Assembly: GCA_024401415.1 (NCBI GenBank)
Contig: JAKSLC010000009.1
Location: 1 to 36,434 of the forward strand
DNA: 36,434 bases
From: Bacteroidales bacterium
Lineage (GTDB): Bacteria; Bacteroidota; Bacteroidia; Bacteroidales; Marinilabiliaceae
Direction: 5' to 3'
Shown here: positions 15,071 through 22,872 of the stretch, one piece after another
Layout of the letters: the number at the start of each line of letters is the position of its first letter
Numbering within the stretch: the first letter of the stretch is position 1
Translations under genes and position numbers: made by a program
Notes under the pieces: model-generated
What the model was told of the DNA's origin: nothing
The model's input: the letters and a program-made list of their open reading frames with translations, nothing else
The model's database searches: none

Positions 15071-18000
15071 TTATCCATTAATGAGGTTCTTGATTCTTTC
15101 GATAGCACTTAGTATGACTGTTCCGTCTTCTTTTATCATACCATTGATTTCTCGAATATCATCCATGCTATCCTTATGTATTTCTAGCATGTTGACGGTT
15201 ATTATCTCGCACCCCAAACGCTCCTTTTTTATTGCGCGTTTCTGAGTCGTTGGCATGTCTCCAGGCTGGTCATCATGGTTGACTTCGGGGCGCATGTTTT
15301 TCACATCGAAGGCGATCTTATATGTTCCGTCCGCTTTCCTGATGACAAAATCGGCCAGTTCGTAATCCTTACCTTCCAGGTGGACGAAATCGTCCTCGGA
15401 ACAACCTGTATAGTGAAGTGCAAGAGCCTTGAACGCTTCTTCTCCGATTTCTCCAGCATAGTCTGTCGCAAGAATCTTTGGGTGCAGTATCAAACCTTCA
15501 CGTGCCCAATCGGTAGCATACCCATGATCTTCAAAGTAGGTCTTTATGACTTCATTTTTCATAAGAAGATCGAGTCTTACCTCGGATGGAGAGATACCAT
15601 AACCTGCTTTATTGTTCAACGGACAAATACGTTTCTTTTCATCGCAGTTGAAACGGTATTCATTCAGCTCATTGCGCTCCCAATTACCATAGCACTTGCT
15701 AATGAAAGTCAATATCTTATCCTCTTCTTTAAGTTCGTCCAATGAGCCAATGACAGGTTTGCTTATGATGGTTCGTTTGTAGCTTTGGTTCATGATTTGA
15801 CTGGTTCTCACCACATGAGGCACACCATTCTCGTCATCGTCTTCGTCGTCAAAATCATCATTCTCAACAACATGAGGGGTGAAACGCAATGCGTTGTGCC
15901 GCATTCTGTCAAGTTGGCGCTGAGCGTAGTTCGCGTCGTTGCATCTGATGATTTCTTCAGGATTATCTGCTTTCTGGCTGTCAATAGGATGCGTCAATAC
16001 ATACTGAATGAACTCGCGGAACTCTTTCGTGAGAGACTTTTCGGTGTTGGATTGGTCGAAGAGTGGTGTCATCGATTCATCAAAGAGTATGTATGTCGTC
16101 TTGGGCTTGTTTCTTGTACGGCACAAACGACCTACGGCCTGCTCAACAATAGTTTGCGCCCAGGCAGATTTATCCTTTATTATTCCAGGATTGTTCTTCT
16201 CTCCGAAATAGAAGGCATTGGTAAGTGCCTTATACATCCAGCTAGCCACATCTGCTTTAGACAAGCATCCTCTCTCGAATAACATCATGAGCGTGAGCAT
16301 GGCATTATAGAGACTCTTTTCAAAAGTCTGTTCGTTGCCATCCTCGTTCATCATCAGATAACTAGTTGGAGTCTGAAGAAATACAGCGTCCCAGTCCTTC
16401 TTAAGATTCTCATTTGTTGTCTCCCAATTGTCGCCTGCTATGTACTCAAGTCCTTCTGGTATTCGATACTGAAGATTTGCTCCTGCCTTAAAGCTGCCAT
16501 AGGCTGATATTAACATGATCTTAGCGTCTCTGTCGCTGCTAAGTTCTTTCAAGGCCCCATCTTCTACCTCTTCCAGGTCTTTTGATATACGGATATGGTT
16601 ATTTTTCCAATCAGACGGAATCTCTCCTTCTAATGGGGAATAATCCTTGAATGAGCCATCTATCAAGCAACTGAGAACATGGAACTGTTTGCTGTTCTTA
16701 TCGCCTGCTTGGTTCTGGAAATACAACATACTGTGTATGTCATCGTGCGTGTAAAACCAATGATACGCCTCGATAAATTGAAACAGTCGATAGAGTTGAA
16801 ACGATATGTTGTCTGTGTTCTTGGAAGTCTGCGAGTCTTTGTTTAGTTCTCGAATGGTAATTCTTAACCAATCGTCATCATAACCTTCCTCTTGTGCCTC
16901 CTTGGAAAACATGACCTTGTATTTTTCTGGCAATGATATTCGGGTAGGGTCAAGACGTGGAAGTTCATACTTCTGTAGTGGCACAACCTCTATCTTATGT
17001 TCATCGGGATAGGTCTTGGATACGAGATCGTCAAACCGCATTCTTGCATCATTGGACAAAGTGTGAACTTTGCCGCCAAGAGTCTGCTTTAGATATTTGA
17101 TGTCGAAATTGCTGACAACAGAATTGCTAGATGCCGTTGCAGAGCATAGCACAACAGAAGTCTCGCCAGAACTGGCCAAATCTACAATTGTCTTTTCTGG
17201 AGTGGTGGCTATCTCACGGCATGACAAGCGTACGCGATGTTGGTTGTCTCGTTCATCAATCTCTTCCTGAAATAGTTGAACGCCCTGAGAATATACTGAG
17301 TAATCGGGAAGTTTGAGTCTGTCATCACCATTTTGAACCAGCAGGTTTTTTCTGTTGGTAATAAACTCGTGCATCTGCTGCTCGAAGTGATATTCTGAAG
17401 TCGATTCAAATCGAGAAAGCAGAGTATGTATCTCACGTTCAAGGGTAGGATAACCAAGATAGTTATTACGAGTAGCCGAGTTGTTTGCCACTGCTTTAGC
17501 TTCCTCCTCGAACCTTTCACGGCTCTTTTGGAGAGAGTCTGTTATTACCTTTCTGAGTTGTGACTTGATGGCAGTGGTGTTGTTCGTGACCAGTGACAAG
17601 AACTTAATCATAGGAACAACGATGTTGTACTCTTTACGAAGCTCGATTTCGTTTTCGCCATGAACTAATCGAAAGTGCCGCTCTCCACGATTGTAACAGA
17701 TGTATGTATGATTCTTATCTTTTGTGTCTGCTATATTCAACTGGAGTGCAGGCCCAGAGAAGAACACACCTCGACGATAGTTTTCGAGGTCTGCTATATC
17801 GTCTAGGAATATGCTGTTGTATGGTTTCGTATCTTTGAACGTACGGCTCCAGTTGGTATTGCTTATTGATTGCGCTTTGCGAATGCTTTCTTCGAGCAGG
17901 GTGCCGTGGTAGCGGTCAGAAACATTTTCAGGATCGCTTATAAGTTTCTGATACTGAATGTAACCATTATACCCCTTGGCAAAACGTTTGTTCCCTCCAG

Positions 18001-18835
18001 CTGCCTCTATAGCCTGGTCAATGATAGCGTTTCGCATGGATGTTGCAGCTTGATCAGACTCATCGAAAAGTATTAGCGTACGTTTCCTATCTGCGAAGTC
18101 GGCTAATTGTATCTTTTCGGTCAGAATAGGATCGACACCATACATGCCTTTATGAACAGTCATGATCAGCAACTTTTTGCTACGGAACTCTACTTGCGGA
18201 TATACATCGGTAAGAGCAGGAAACAATTTGATAATATCAGCTACAGAAACCTTCTTTACCTGTTTTGTACTCTCCAGATGCTTCTTGAAAGTCTCGAAGA
18301 ATGACCTGACCGACCTGCGAAGGTTGGACTCACCTTCGTTAATCTGGTTGAGAAGATAATCATTCTTGCCACTAGCTTTGAGTGTTTCATGAAGGCCTGA
18401 CAGCCCCTCATACGTTTTCTTCACCCAAGAGTAGCTGTAAAGAATCTGTTTGACATTGTATTTTTTCTTGTCCTGTTCGCCAATCTGTCGGGACATTTGG
18501 CCAAGTAAATCCTGAAAGGAACCATTGTCAATGGCTTTTCTTATAACCTCTGGATTGTTCTCAATAACAAGCTTGTCGGATGGGCGTAGTTTACTTCCTT
18601 TGGAGCGTATGAATCGTTCAATCTCACGGTTCATACCCTCTATCAGTTTGTTCTGCACACATAGGATGACAATCCTATCGAAATAATCAGGATAGTATTC
18701 GCACGTAAGCTTACCAATGGTGTACGACTTGCCACCACCCGTGGCAATGTCACAGATGTGAAGCCCTGGCGTTGAGTAACCTTTGAAAATGTCCTCAACA
18801 TGCTGACTTAGCTGTTCTTTGTATGATTGCGCCAT
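15071..18835 (-). CDS. SF2 helicase with C-terminal PD-(D/E)XK nuclease domain
   Basis: This is a 1254-residue protein. Helicase motifs appear in order: Walker A ATGGGKSYT (31-39), LLIMTVHKGM (223-231, DinG/Cas3-like Ia region), motif II LILFDESD (254-261), motif III SAT (565-567), motif V region AYGSFKAGANLQ (778-789) and motif VI QAVGRLCR (899-906). The insertion between motifs II and III is about 300 residues and long for the superfamily. After an acidic linker (992-1003) the last 130 residues carry GEEAF (1131-1135), LADF with Asp1162, and FDVKN with Asp1177 and Lys1179. This is the D...(D/E)xK spacing of restriction-type nucleases. It probably translocates on and cuts foreign DNA. It lies between a RES-like gene (78 bp upstream) and an unknown gene (3 bp downstream). 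It is not an HsdR, since the domain order is reversed. Confidence 0.8.
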   Translation of the reverse strand: MAQSYKEQLSQHVEDIFKGYSTPGLHICDIATGGGKSYTIGKLTCEYYPDYFDRIVILCVQNKLIEGMNREIERFIRSKGSKLRPSDKLVIENNPEVIRKAIDNGSFQDLLGQMSRQIGEQDKKKYNVKQILYSYSWVKKTYEGLSGLHETLKASGKNDYLLNQINEGESNLRRSVRSFFETFKKHLESTKQVKKVSVADIIKLFPALTDVYPQVEFRSKKLLIMTVHKGMYGVDPILTEKIQLADFADRKRTLILFDESDQAATSMRNAIIDQAIEAAGGNKRFAKGYNGYIQYQKLISDPENVSDRYHGTLLEESIRKAQSISNTNWSRTFKDTKPYNSIFLDDIADLENYRRGVFFSGPALQLNIADTKDKNHTYICYNRGERHFRLVHGENEIELRKEYNIVVPMIKFLSLVTNNTTAIKSQLRKVITDSLQKSRERFEEEAKAVANNSATRNNYLGYPTLEREIHTLLSRFESTSEYHFEQQMHEFITNRKNLLVQNGDDRLKLPDYSVYSQGVQLFQEEIDERDNQHRVRLSCREIATTPEKTIVDLASSGETSVVLCSATASSNSVVSNFDIKYLKQTLGGKVHTLSNDARMRFDDLVSKTYPDEHKIEVVPLQKYELPRLDPTRISLPEKYKVMFSKEAQEEGYDDDWLRITIRELNKDSQTSKNTDNISFQLYRLFQFIEAYHWFYTHDDIHSMLYFQNQAGDKNSKQFHVLSCLIDGSFKDYSPLEGEIPSDWKNNHIRISKDLEEVEDGALKELSSDRDAKIMLISAYGSFKAGANLQYRIPEGLEYIAGDNWETTNENLKKDWDAVFLQTPTSYLMMNEDGNEQTFEKSLYNAMLTLMMLFERGCLSKADVASWMYKALTNAFYFGEKNNPGIIKDKSAWAQTIVEQAVGRLCRTRNKPKTTYILFDESMTPLFDQSNTEKSLTKEFREFIQYVLTHPIDSQKADNPEEIIRCNDANYAQRQLDRMRHNALRFTPHVVENDDFDDEDDDENGVPHVVRTSQIMNQSYKRTIISKPVIGSLDELKEEDKILTFISKCYGNWERNELNEYRFNCDEKKRICPLNNKAGYGISPSEVRLDLLMKNEVIKTYFEDHGYATDWAREGLILHPKILATDYAGEIGEEAFKALALHYTGCSEDDFVHLEGKDYELADFVIRKADGTYKIAFDVKNMRPEVNHDDQPGDMPTTQKRAIKKERLGCEIITVNMLEIHKDSMDDIREINGMIKEDGTVILSAIERIKNLING

Positions 18836-18874
18836 GTGCTACTCTGATTATTTGTTATATACTATAGCTATCTT

Positions 18875-18891
18875 ATGGTCTTATAGACCAT
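18875..18891. other. Inverted repeat between the RES-like and helicase genes
   Basis: Two perfect 7-bp arms (ATGGTCT and AGACCAT) are separated by three bases. No T tract follows on the minus strand, so it does not look like a terminator. It could be an operator or an mRNA structure that tunes expression of the helicase relative to the RES-like protein. Confidence 0.4.
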
Positions 18892-18913
18892 TAACGTTCA
18901 TTTATTTATGCCT

Positions 18914-20017
18914 TCAGATTACCTGATCTAAAGGCGAAAACTGTTCGTTTTGGTCTCTTTGAGATAAATATTTTTCAACATCAGCTGGAGATGAATATGT
19001 CAATCCTTTATTTGACATTGCTCGCTTGTCATCATCAGTAAAAAACAATGGCTTCGTCACTTCAAATTTGGATGCAAGATCTTTGTCGTACTTATATTCA
19101 TTCTTATCGACAGTTAATGCAAAATTTCTTTTGTAGTCATTAGACAACACTGTTCCTGCTGGTACAAATACGACCCCATCAATTCTTTCCCCATTTTTCT
19201 TAGTATGAACTAAATCTGTGATCAACTGAGGCAGTATGTACTCTGGCTTGAAATTATTCTCCTCATTAGATACTTTTACAGAGCAAGCTATGATTAATGG
19301 CATGAATGCTAAGAGAGAATATGCTTCTATTGGCCTGTTACAGGCGTTTGGAGGAATAGCGCCTATAGTTAGTACACATAAATTTGAAGATGCCTTGTAC
19401 TTTGTATAAACAAATTCTCCTTCGTTAGCTCTTGATTCACGTATAGCGTCCGTCAAAGAATTAGACAGGTACAAAACGGGATATCCTTCACGATTATACC
19501 TCAGTGTTTTCACATTATGCCTTAGATTGAAAGGAACATGGTACATTTGACCATAATCTCCGTCAGTCACACAATGAGAGTCTTTCCGAACTCTGTAGAA
19601 TATTTCATCTACATTTGTCGTCAATCTGGGAAGAATTGCATAGTAGTAGCTGTCCTCATCTTTTTTACCTTCGATTATTTCGCACGGAAAAAACAAGTCG
19701 TTTATCAAACTATAAGCACCAAATGTGTAGCCATTTATATACTTGCTCAAAGCATCTTTTACAGCACGTGCAATAGTTTGAACATCTTTAAAAAGATTTG
19801 TGTCTTTATTATATTCAGACCAGAATCTCTGTATTGTATCTCCGCCATTAAGCTCTTGTAAACTTTGATCGTCTAACGAGTTTAGCGCAATAATGTATTC
19901 GTCGATCGTTTTACATACGTACTCATAAAAGTCCTCCCCCCTTTTGTAAGTGTACGGGAAGGAATACGAATACTTGTATTCGGTGCAAATGTTGTTTATT
20001 AATTCCTTGTAGTCCAT
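18914..20017 (-). CDS. RES-domain-like protein (possible NAD+-consuming effector)
   Basis: This is a 367-residue protein. Residues about 1-130 are a helical region I do not recognise. The C-terminal two thirds have the RES pattern: FYRVR with Arg142/Arg144, then RYNREGYPVLYLSNSLTDAI with Glu194 in the next RES, then a late DGVVFVPAGTVLSNDYKRNF where Ser292 could stand for the third conserved position. RES proteins such as MbcT degrade NAD+ and act as toxins. Here the domain is embedded in a larger protein and is not beside a DUF2384 Xre antitoxin. It is 14 bp downstream of the collapsed methylase/HsdS gene and upstream of the helicase-nuclease. An abortive-infection effector is a reasonable inference. 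The RES call is by eye. Confidence 0.55.
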   Translation of the reverse strand: MDYKELINNICTEYKYSYSFPYTYKRGEDFYEYVCKTIDEYIIALNSLDDQSLQELNGGDTIQRFWSEYNKDTNLFKDVQTIARAVKDALSKYINGYTFGAYSLINDLFFPCEIIEGKKDEDSYYYAILPRLTTNVDEIFYRVRKDSHCVTDGDYGQMYHVPFNLRHNVKTLRYNREGYPVLYLSNSLTDAIRESRANEGEFVYTKYKASSNLCVLTIGAIPPNACNRPIEAYSLLAFMPLIIACSVKVSNEENNFKPEYILPQLITDLVHTKKNGERIDGVVFVPAGTVLSNDYKRNFALTVDKNEYKYDKDLASKFEVTKPLFFTDDDKRAMSNKGLTYSSPADVEKYLSQRDQNEQFSPLDQVI

Positions 20018-20031
20018 AAAAAATCAAATAA

Positions 20032-20205
20032 TCAGAGATACTTATCCAATACCGCCTGTTTCCTTTTCTTTGCGCTTGCCATTACAGCCTTTGCGTCATT
20101 GATTTTCTTCTCCTCGGCTTCCACGAGTTTTACAATTCGCTCCTGCTCGGGAGGGGAAGGAACAGGAATTTGCATATCCTCATAAAAATCAATTGGAACC
20201 AGTGT
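20032..20205 (-). pseudogene. C-terminal fragment of an HsdS-type specificity domain
   Basis: The frame is open from 20205 and reads IDFYEDMQIPVPSPPEQERI, followed by a helical stretch KKINDAKAVMASAKKRKQ and the stop. IPxPxxxEQxxIV followed by a conserved long helix is the standard end of a type I specificity subunit, or of the specificity part of a fused methylase. Target-recognition domains and start codon are missing. It joins, out of frame, the N-terminal methylase fragment at 20189-20365. It ends 14 bp before the RES-like gene. Confidence 0.75.
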
Positions 20206-20365
20206 CTAAGCCTTCGGGGTATATGATCTTTTCGTTTTGGAAGTCGACAACAATTTTATTCGATAGAGTTCCGCCAAATGAATATGAGTACATACATAAT
20301 GTACCATTCTCTTTCTTGAAACCAAGAGTTTCAAGCATACTAAGAAGATTTGATTTGTCTATCAT
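20189..20365 (-). pseudogene. N-terminal fragment of an N6-adenine methylase-like gene
   Basis: A 58-codon frame begins MIDKSNLLSMLETLGFKKEN and continues through NKIVVDFQNEKIIYPEGL before running into a stop. This matches my memory of the N-terminus of large Bacteroidetes N6 DNA methylases of restriction systems (short helix, LGF, then VDF...IYPE). The whole catalytic part is absent, and the sequence changes frame into an HsdS C-terminus within about 15 bp. The start codon overlaps the stop of the Xre-like gene (ATGA), so this was the second gene of an operon. A roughly 3-kb internal deletion of a methylase or methylase-specificity fusion is the simplest explanation. Confidence 0.6.
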
Positions 20366-20562
20366 ATTGCGTTATTTATCAAGTCCGTTAATTTGACGTT
20401 TAGTAGCTTTGCTATTTGCGACATTGTCTTCAGGTCGGGCTGTATGGCATTGCTACACCATTTGCTGACAGTGCAATGTGATTTTCCAAGTTGTTCAGCA
20501 AGCCATTTACCAGTCCTTTTCTGTTCGACTAGGACTACCTTTATGCGGTTCAAATTATCCAT
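20362..20562 (-). CDS. Small Xre-family helix-turn-helix regulator
   Basis: This 66-residue protein consists almost wholly of a Cro/C1-type helix-turn-helix: RTGKWLAEQLGKSHCTVSKW (helices 2 and 3), then KTMSQIAKLLNVKLTDLI. Such single-domain regulators often lead restriction-modification and other defence operons and delay their expression. Its stop overlaps the start of the methylase remnant, and three TGAAATG half-sites lie directly upstream, around a TAATTTTG promoter box. It probably represses itself and the operon that includes the RES-like, helicase-nuclease and 658-residue proteins. Confidence 0.85.
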   Translation of the reverse strand: MDNLNRIKVVLVEQKRTGKWLAEQLGKSHCTVSKWCSNAIQPDLKTMSQIAKLLNVKLTDLINNAI

Positions 20563-20564
20563 GA

Positions 20565-20628
20565 CATTTCAATATGTTGTTATGAAATGCAAAATTATTA
20601 AAAAATATAAATAGCTATGTATGAAATG
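20565..20628 (-). promoter_or_regulatory. Promoter and operator of the Xre-led defence operon
   Basis: Read leftward, TAATTTTG (20590-20597) is a full -7 box, 28 bp before the start codon. Three 7-bp half-sites surround it: CATTTCA at 20565-20571, and TGAAATG at 20583-20589 and 20622-20628. The first two form an inverted repeat; the second and third are a 10-bp direct repeat (TATGAAATGC at 20581 and 20620). This is a typical arrangement for an autoregulated Xre-type repressor. Confidence 0.6.
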
Positions 20629-20808
20629 CTTGATTTAACATTAGCGGGGGGTAGTTACTGATCGTCTGTTTTCTTATGTATACTTTATCCTATTACTTTC
20701 CTATTACACTCCTATTGAAGGGATGGGGTGTGGATGCCATGGGATGAGAGGATGGGTGCGAAATCTTTCTTTGATATGAGAACGAACGGGGAATAGAGTC
20801 TGGGTGAG

Positions 20809-20859
20809 ATGGGAAAGGTAAAGTGCAGGGAGTGTGGCAAGGAGGTGGAGATGTTGTAG
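20809..20859 (+). other. Mini-ORF resembling the start of a zinc-ribbon protein
   Basis: A 16-codon frame reads MGKVKCRECGKEVEML and stops. KCxxCGKEV is the first knuckle of a common zinc-ribbon domain, but the second Cys pair is absent. It lies in a purine-rich stretch of about 600 bp (20563-21173) with no other convincing gene, so it is probably a remnant or chance. Confidence 0.3.
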
Positions 20860-21173
20860 ATGGGCTAGGTATGGTAGTTGGGGTAGATGGGCTAGAGGCG
20901 CGACGTTGCTCATTTATTGACAAACTCTATGTCGGTTGACGACAGTATGTCGGCGAGATTTGTATGAAGCATGGTCTGCTTTTTTGGCATTGAGAGGAGA
21001 GGGAATGGACAGGAAATGAGTGGGGTATATTGAAAAATGCGTTAATTCGTTGTGAAATATTGAATAATTATGTAATTTTGCGATGGAGATAAATGACTTG
21101 CATAAATTGTTTACGCGATTTCGTAATTGATTGTATGGCGTATCGCATTTTTTAGTATTAAAACGAATTAGAC

Positions 21174-21545
21174 ATGGAACCATTAAATGTATTGCGGAGG
21201 TTCAAGGAGGATCTCTATCATTTCAGGACAGACAAAGAGCTAGCGGAGTTTTTGGGAATGCCGCAGTCGACAATATCAACTTGGTGGAAAAGAAATACCT
21301 GCGATCTGTGGGTATTGGCAGAACATATAGGAGAGTATTCTTATGACTATCTGATGACAGGTGAGGGACCAAAGAAAAGGGGAGAAATGGTTGTGACAAA
21401 TGGAGCTGGCCAAGACAGAGAGCTTGATGTGCAACGAAACACCATACAAGAGTTGCAGAAGGACAAAGAATTTCTGCAAAGGCAAGTGGATAATCTGCAG
21501 AAGCAGTTGGCGACATTGTCTGAGATACTTATAATAAAGAAATAA
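21174..21545 (+). CDS. CI-type repressor with C-terminal coiled coil
   Basis: This is a 123-residue protein. Residues 7-68 fit the Bac_CI_repr N-terminal domain of phage repressors: LRRFKEDLYHFRTDKELAEF, then LGMPQSTISTWWKRN (recognition helix with a double Trp), then LWVLAEHIGEYSYDYLMTGEG. Instead of a LexA-type peptidase domain it ends in a coiled coil (about 85-118, IQELQKDKEFLQRQVDNLQ). A DNA-damage switch by self-cleavage is therefore unlikely, and dimerisation would be by the coil. A terminator follows directly. The gene at 12934-13044 is an internally deleted relative, so the island once held two such repressors. Confidence 0.8.
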   Translation: MEPLNVLRRFKEDLYHFRTDKELAEFLGMPQSTISTWWKRNTCDLWVLAEHIGEYSYDYLMTGEGPKKRGEMVVTNGAGQDRELDVQRNTIQELQKDKEFLQRQVDNLQKQLATLSEILIIKK

Positions 21546-21572
21546 TTGTAGTTTAAGATATATTTGAGTATT

Positions 21573-21609
21573 GCGGAAGAGCATGAGAATGCTATTCCGC
21601 TATTTTTTT
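21573..21609 (+). terminator. Rho-independent terminator of the CI-like repressor
   Basis: A 12-bp stem with one mismatch (21573-21584 with 21589-21600) is capped by GAGA and followed by seven T residues (21603-21609). Confidence 0.8.
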
Positions 21610-21681
21610 ATGCTCGAGGAGAGGGCGAAATGGAGAGCGATACGTATTTTGCGTATTCTGTAACAAATAATCGAACCGTAG

Positions 21682-21713
21682 TTTGATTATACGAATATAT
21701 AATTGTAGCTTTG
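21682..21713 (+). promoter_or_regulatory. Bacteroidetes promoter of the small acidic gene
   Basis: TTTG (21682-21685), a 20-bp spacer and TAGCTTTG (21706-21713) match the consensus. The leader to the chosen start is about 165 nt. It contains a 10-bp palindrome (TGTAGCTACA, 21727-21736), a 12-codon mini-ORF from 21718, and a 6-bp hairpin (21854-21871) just before the start codon. Confidence 0.65.
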
Positions 21714-21885
21714 CAATGTTTCTGGCTGTAGCTACAACAGGAACAGTACTCTGAAACAGGGTATGCTACTTAAAAATACAAACAACAAATTCAAAGGAAT
21801 GAATTGTAATACACTCAAAAACCAAAAACGAGGTTTTAGGTTTAAGCGATTTGTCTTGCGATATAGCAAGAATCTGACAGGGAAT

Positions 21886-22206
21886 ATGGAGAAAAGAAGA
21901 GAAAAGGAAGAAGATAAGACGTTATATGAAGCACTGGAAGAGATTATGGAGGCACTGGAGGATATGTATTATGCGTATCCAGTTACTGGGGAGATAATAA
22001 AGAGAGTATCGGGAGGGGAGTACAGAGTGGAGCCGCGGGGACGGATGGTGTGTGTGATAGCGCAAGGGGAGAAACGAATTGACGAGCTAAGGGAGATAAG
22101 AGATATGTTGAGGGAGCGCTACAATGGCAGGAAGTTGGTGAATGAGGTATATGTGAGCGAGAATGAATGGGTGGTGCTAGACTGCAGAAGAGAAGCAAAA
22201 TCATAG
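21886..22206 (+). CDS. Small charged protein, unknown function
   Basis: The chosen ATG gives 106 residues, very rich in Glu, Arg and Lys. They begin MEKRREKEEDKTLYEALEEI and contain a helical N-terminal half and a beta-like C-terminal half (NEVYVSENEWVVLDCRRE). The frame is open upstream to 21763 with other ATGs at 21763 and 21799. That part is strongly basic and overlaps a hairpin, so I take it as leader. No family is recognised. It is flanked by its own promoter and terminator. Confidence 0.5.
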   Translation: MEKRREKEEDKTLYEALEEIMEALEDMYYAYPVTGEIIKRVSGGEYRVEPRGRMVCVIAQGEKRIDELREIRDMLRERYNGRKLVNEVYVSENEWVVLDCRREAKS

Positions 22207-22255
22207 TATAACAAATATAGAAACATGCTAATGGACATTTAGTGGTTTAACGTCC

Positions 22256-22288
22256 GCCGGTAGATGAGATATCTGCTGGCGTTTTTTT
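22256..22288 (+). terminator. Rho-independent terminator
   Basis: A 10-bp stem with two G-U pairs (22256-22265 with 22271-22280) is followed by G and seven T residues (22282-22288). It ends the transcript of the small charged protein. Confidence 0.75.
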
Positions 22289-22342
22289 GTTAGGGGAGGT
22301 GTAAAAGAAACGGGTGCGCACGCGAGGCGTGGCACCCGAGGG

Positions 22343-22370
22343 AGAGTTGAGCGGTTAGAGTTGAGCGGTT
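22343..22370. repeat. Two tandem copies of a 14-bp unit
   Basis: The unit AGAGTTGAGCGGTT occurs twice without a gap, ending at the stop codon of the smalltalk-like gene. A degenerate third copy (AGAGTTGAGAATTGAGCGG) lies further right, inside the same gene near 22485. Confidence 0.7.
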
Positions 22371-22524
22371 AGAAAGAGACGGCGCACGAGGCCGAGAAGG
22401 CGCCGACGAGGGCGGAGAGGATGGCGAGGATGACGTCCTGCCAAGAGGGGCGACGGAAAGAAGGTGACGAGTTTCCGTTGCGAGAGTTGAGAATTGAGCG
22501 GAAGATGTTAGTTTTATTTTTCAT
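22369..22524 (-). CDS. Smalltalk-like small membrane protein
   Basis: This is a 51-residue protein from the ATG at 22524. An upstream in-frame ATG at 22581 would overlap the preceding gene by 32 bp. The C-terminal half WQDVILAILSALVGAFSASC is a single hydrophobic helix preceded by Trp. It resembles the Bacteroidetes smalltalk family, roughly 30-residue peptides found next to small HU-like and amidase genes in mobile or capsule loci. The N-terminal half is basic and longer than usual. It lies 25 bp after two small tandem paralogues. Confidence 0.5.
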   Translation of the reverse strand: MKNKTNIFRSILNSRNGNSSPSFRRPSWQDVILAILSALVGAFSASCAVSF

Positions 22525-22549
22525 AATGAATGTGGATGAAAAGATTGTA

Positions 22550-22858
22550 CTATAAAGAGTGATAGAACTTGGCGAATACATAGCCCCACAAAGTCTTGTA
22601 CTTTGACTGAGCCTTGAATTCTGCCTCGAGGGCTGGTCGAGTGGCCGATGCCATGAGAGCGTTGCGGGCGGCCTCCTGAGCAGCCTTGAAGAGACTCTGT
22701 ACGCGAAGTTGGTTTTCGGTGTACTTAGTTACAGACTGACGTTTAGACAATCGGTTGAGACGAGTGATACCGAAGACATGTCTGTAGAAAGTATGGTCCT
22801 TAGATGACACTTTGCCATGAAGGGCCTGGACTGGATGTTCGAGATCTACGTTTGCCAT
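22550..22858 (-). CDS. Small basic protein, paralogue of its neighbour (copy 2)
   Basis: This 102-residue protein shares with the next gene upstream the order HGKV at the N-terminus, then a Tyr/Phe-Arg pair (TFYRH against EYFRK), a helical middle, and a C-terminal KYKTLWGYVFAKFY (KYKTLRGFIFAKVY in the paralogue). I remember similar short proteins in Bacteroides integrative elements, usually next to smalltalk peptides. The function is unknown; a basic, helical DNA-associated protein is one possibility. It starts 14 bp after the paralogue's stop. Confidence 0.6.
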   Translation of the reverse strand: MANVDLEHPVQALHGKVSSKDHTFYRHVFGITRLNRLSKRQSVTKYTENQLRVQSLFKAAQEAARNALMASATRPALEAEFKAQSKYKTLWGYVFAKFYHSL

Positions 22859-22872
22859 AAGATAGAGATTGA

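Noticed and set aside
18875..18891. Transcription terminator between the RES-like and helicase genes
   Set aside because: The hairpin has no T tract on the minus strand and stops the reader neither by length nor by context.
18914..20562. A classical RES-Xre toxin-antitoxin pair
   Set aside because: The Xre-like protein (66 residues) lacks the DUF2384 domain, the RES-like protein is about twice the usual toxin size, and the two are separated by a methylase/HsdS remnant.
20693..20923. A 76-codon minus-strand frame rich in Pro and Ser
   Set aside because: The composition follows from the purine-rich plus strand; no domain, promoter or partner is seen.
20914..21183. An 89-codon minus-strand frame overlapping the CI-like repressor start
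   Set aside because: No recognisable domain, and it covers the space expected for the repressor's promoter and operator.
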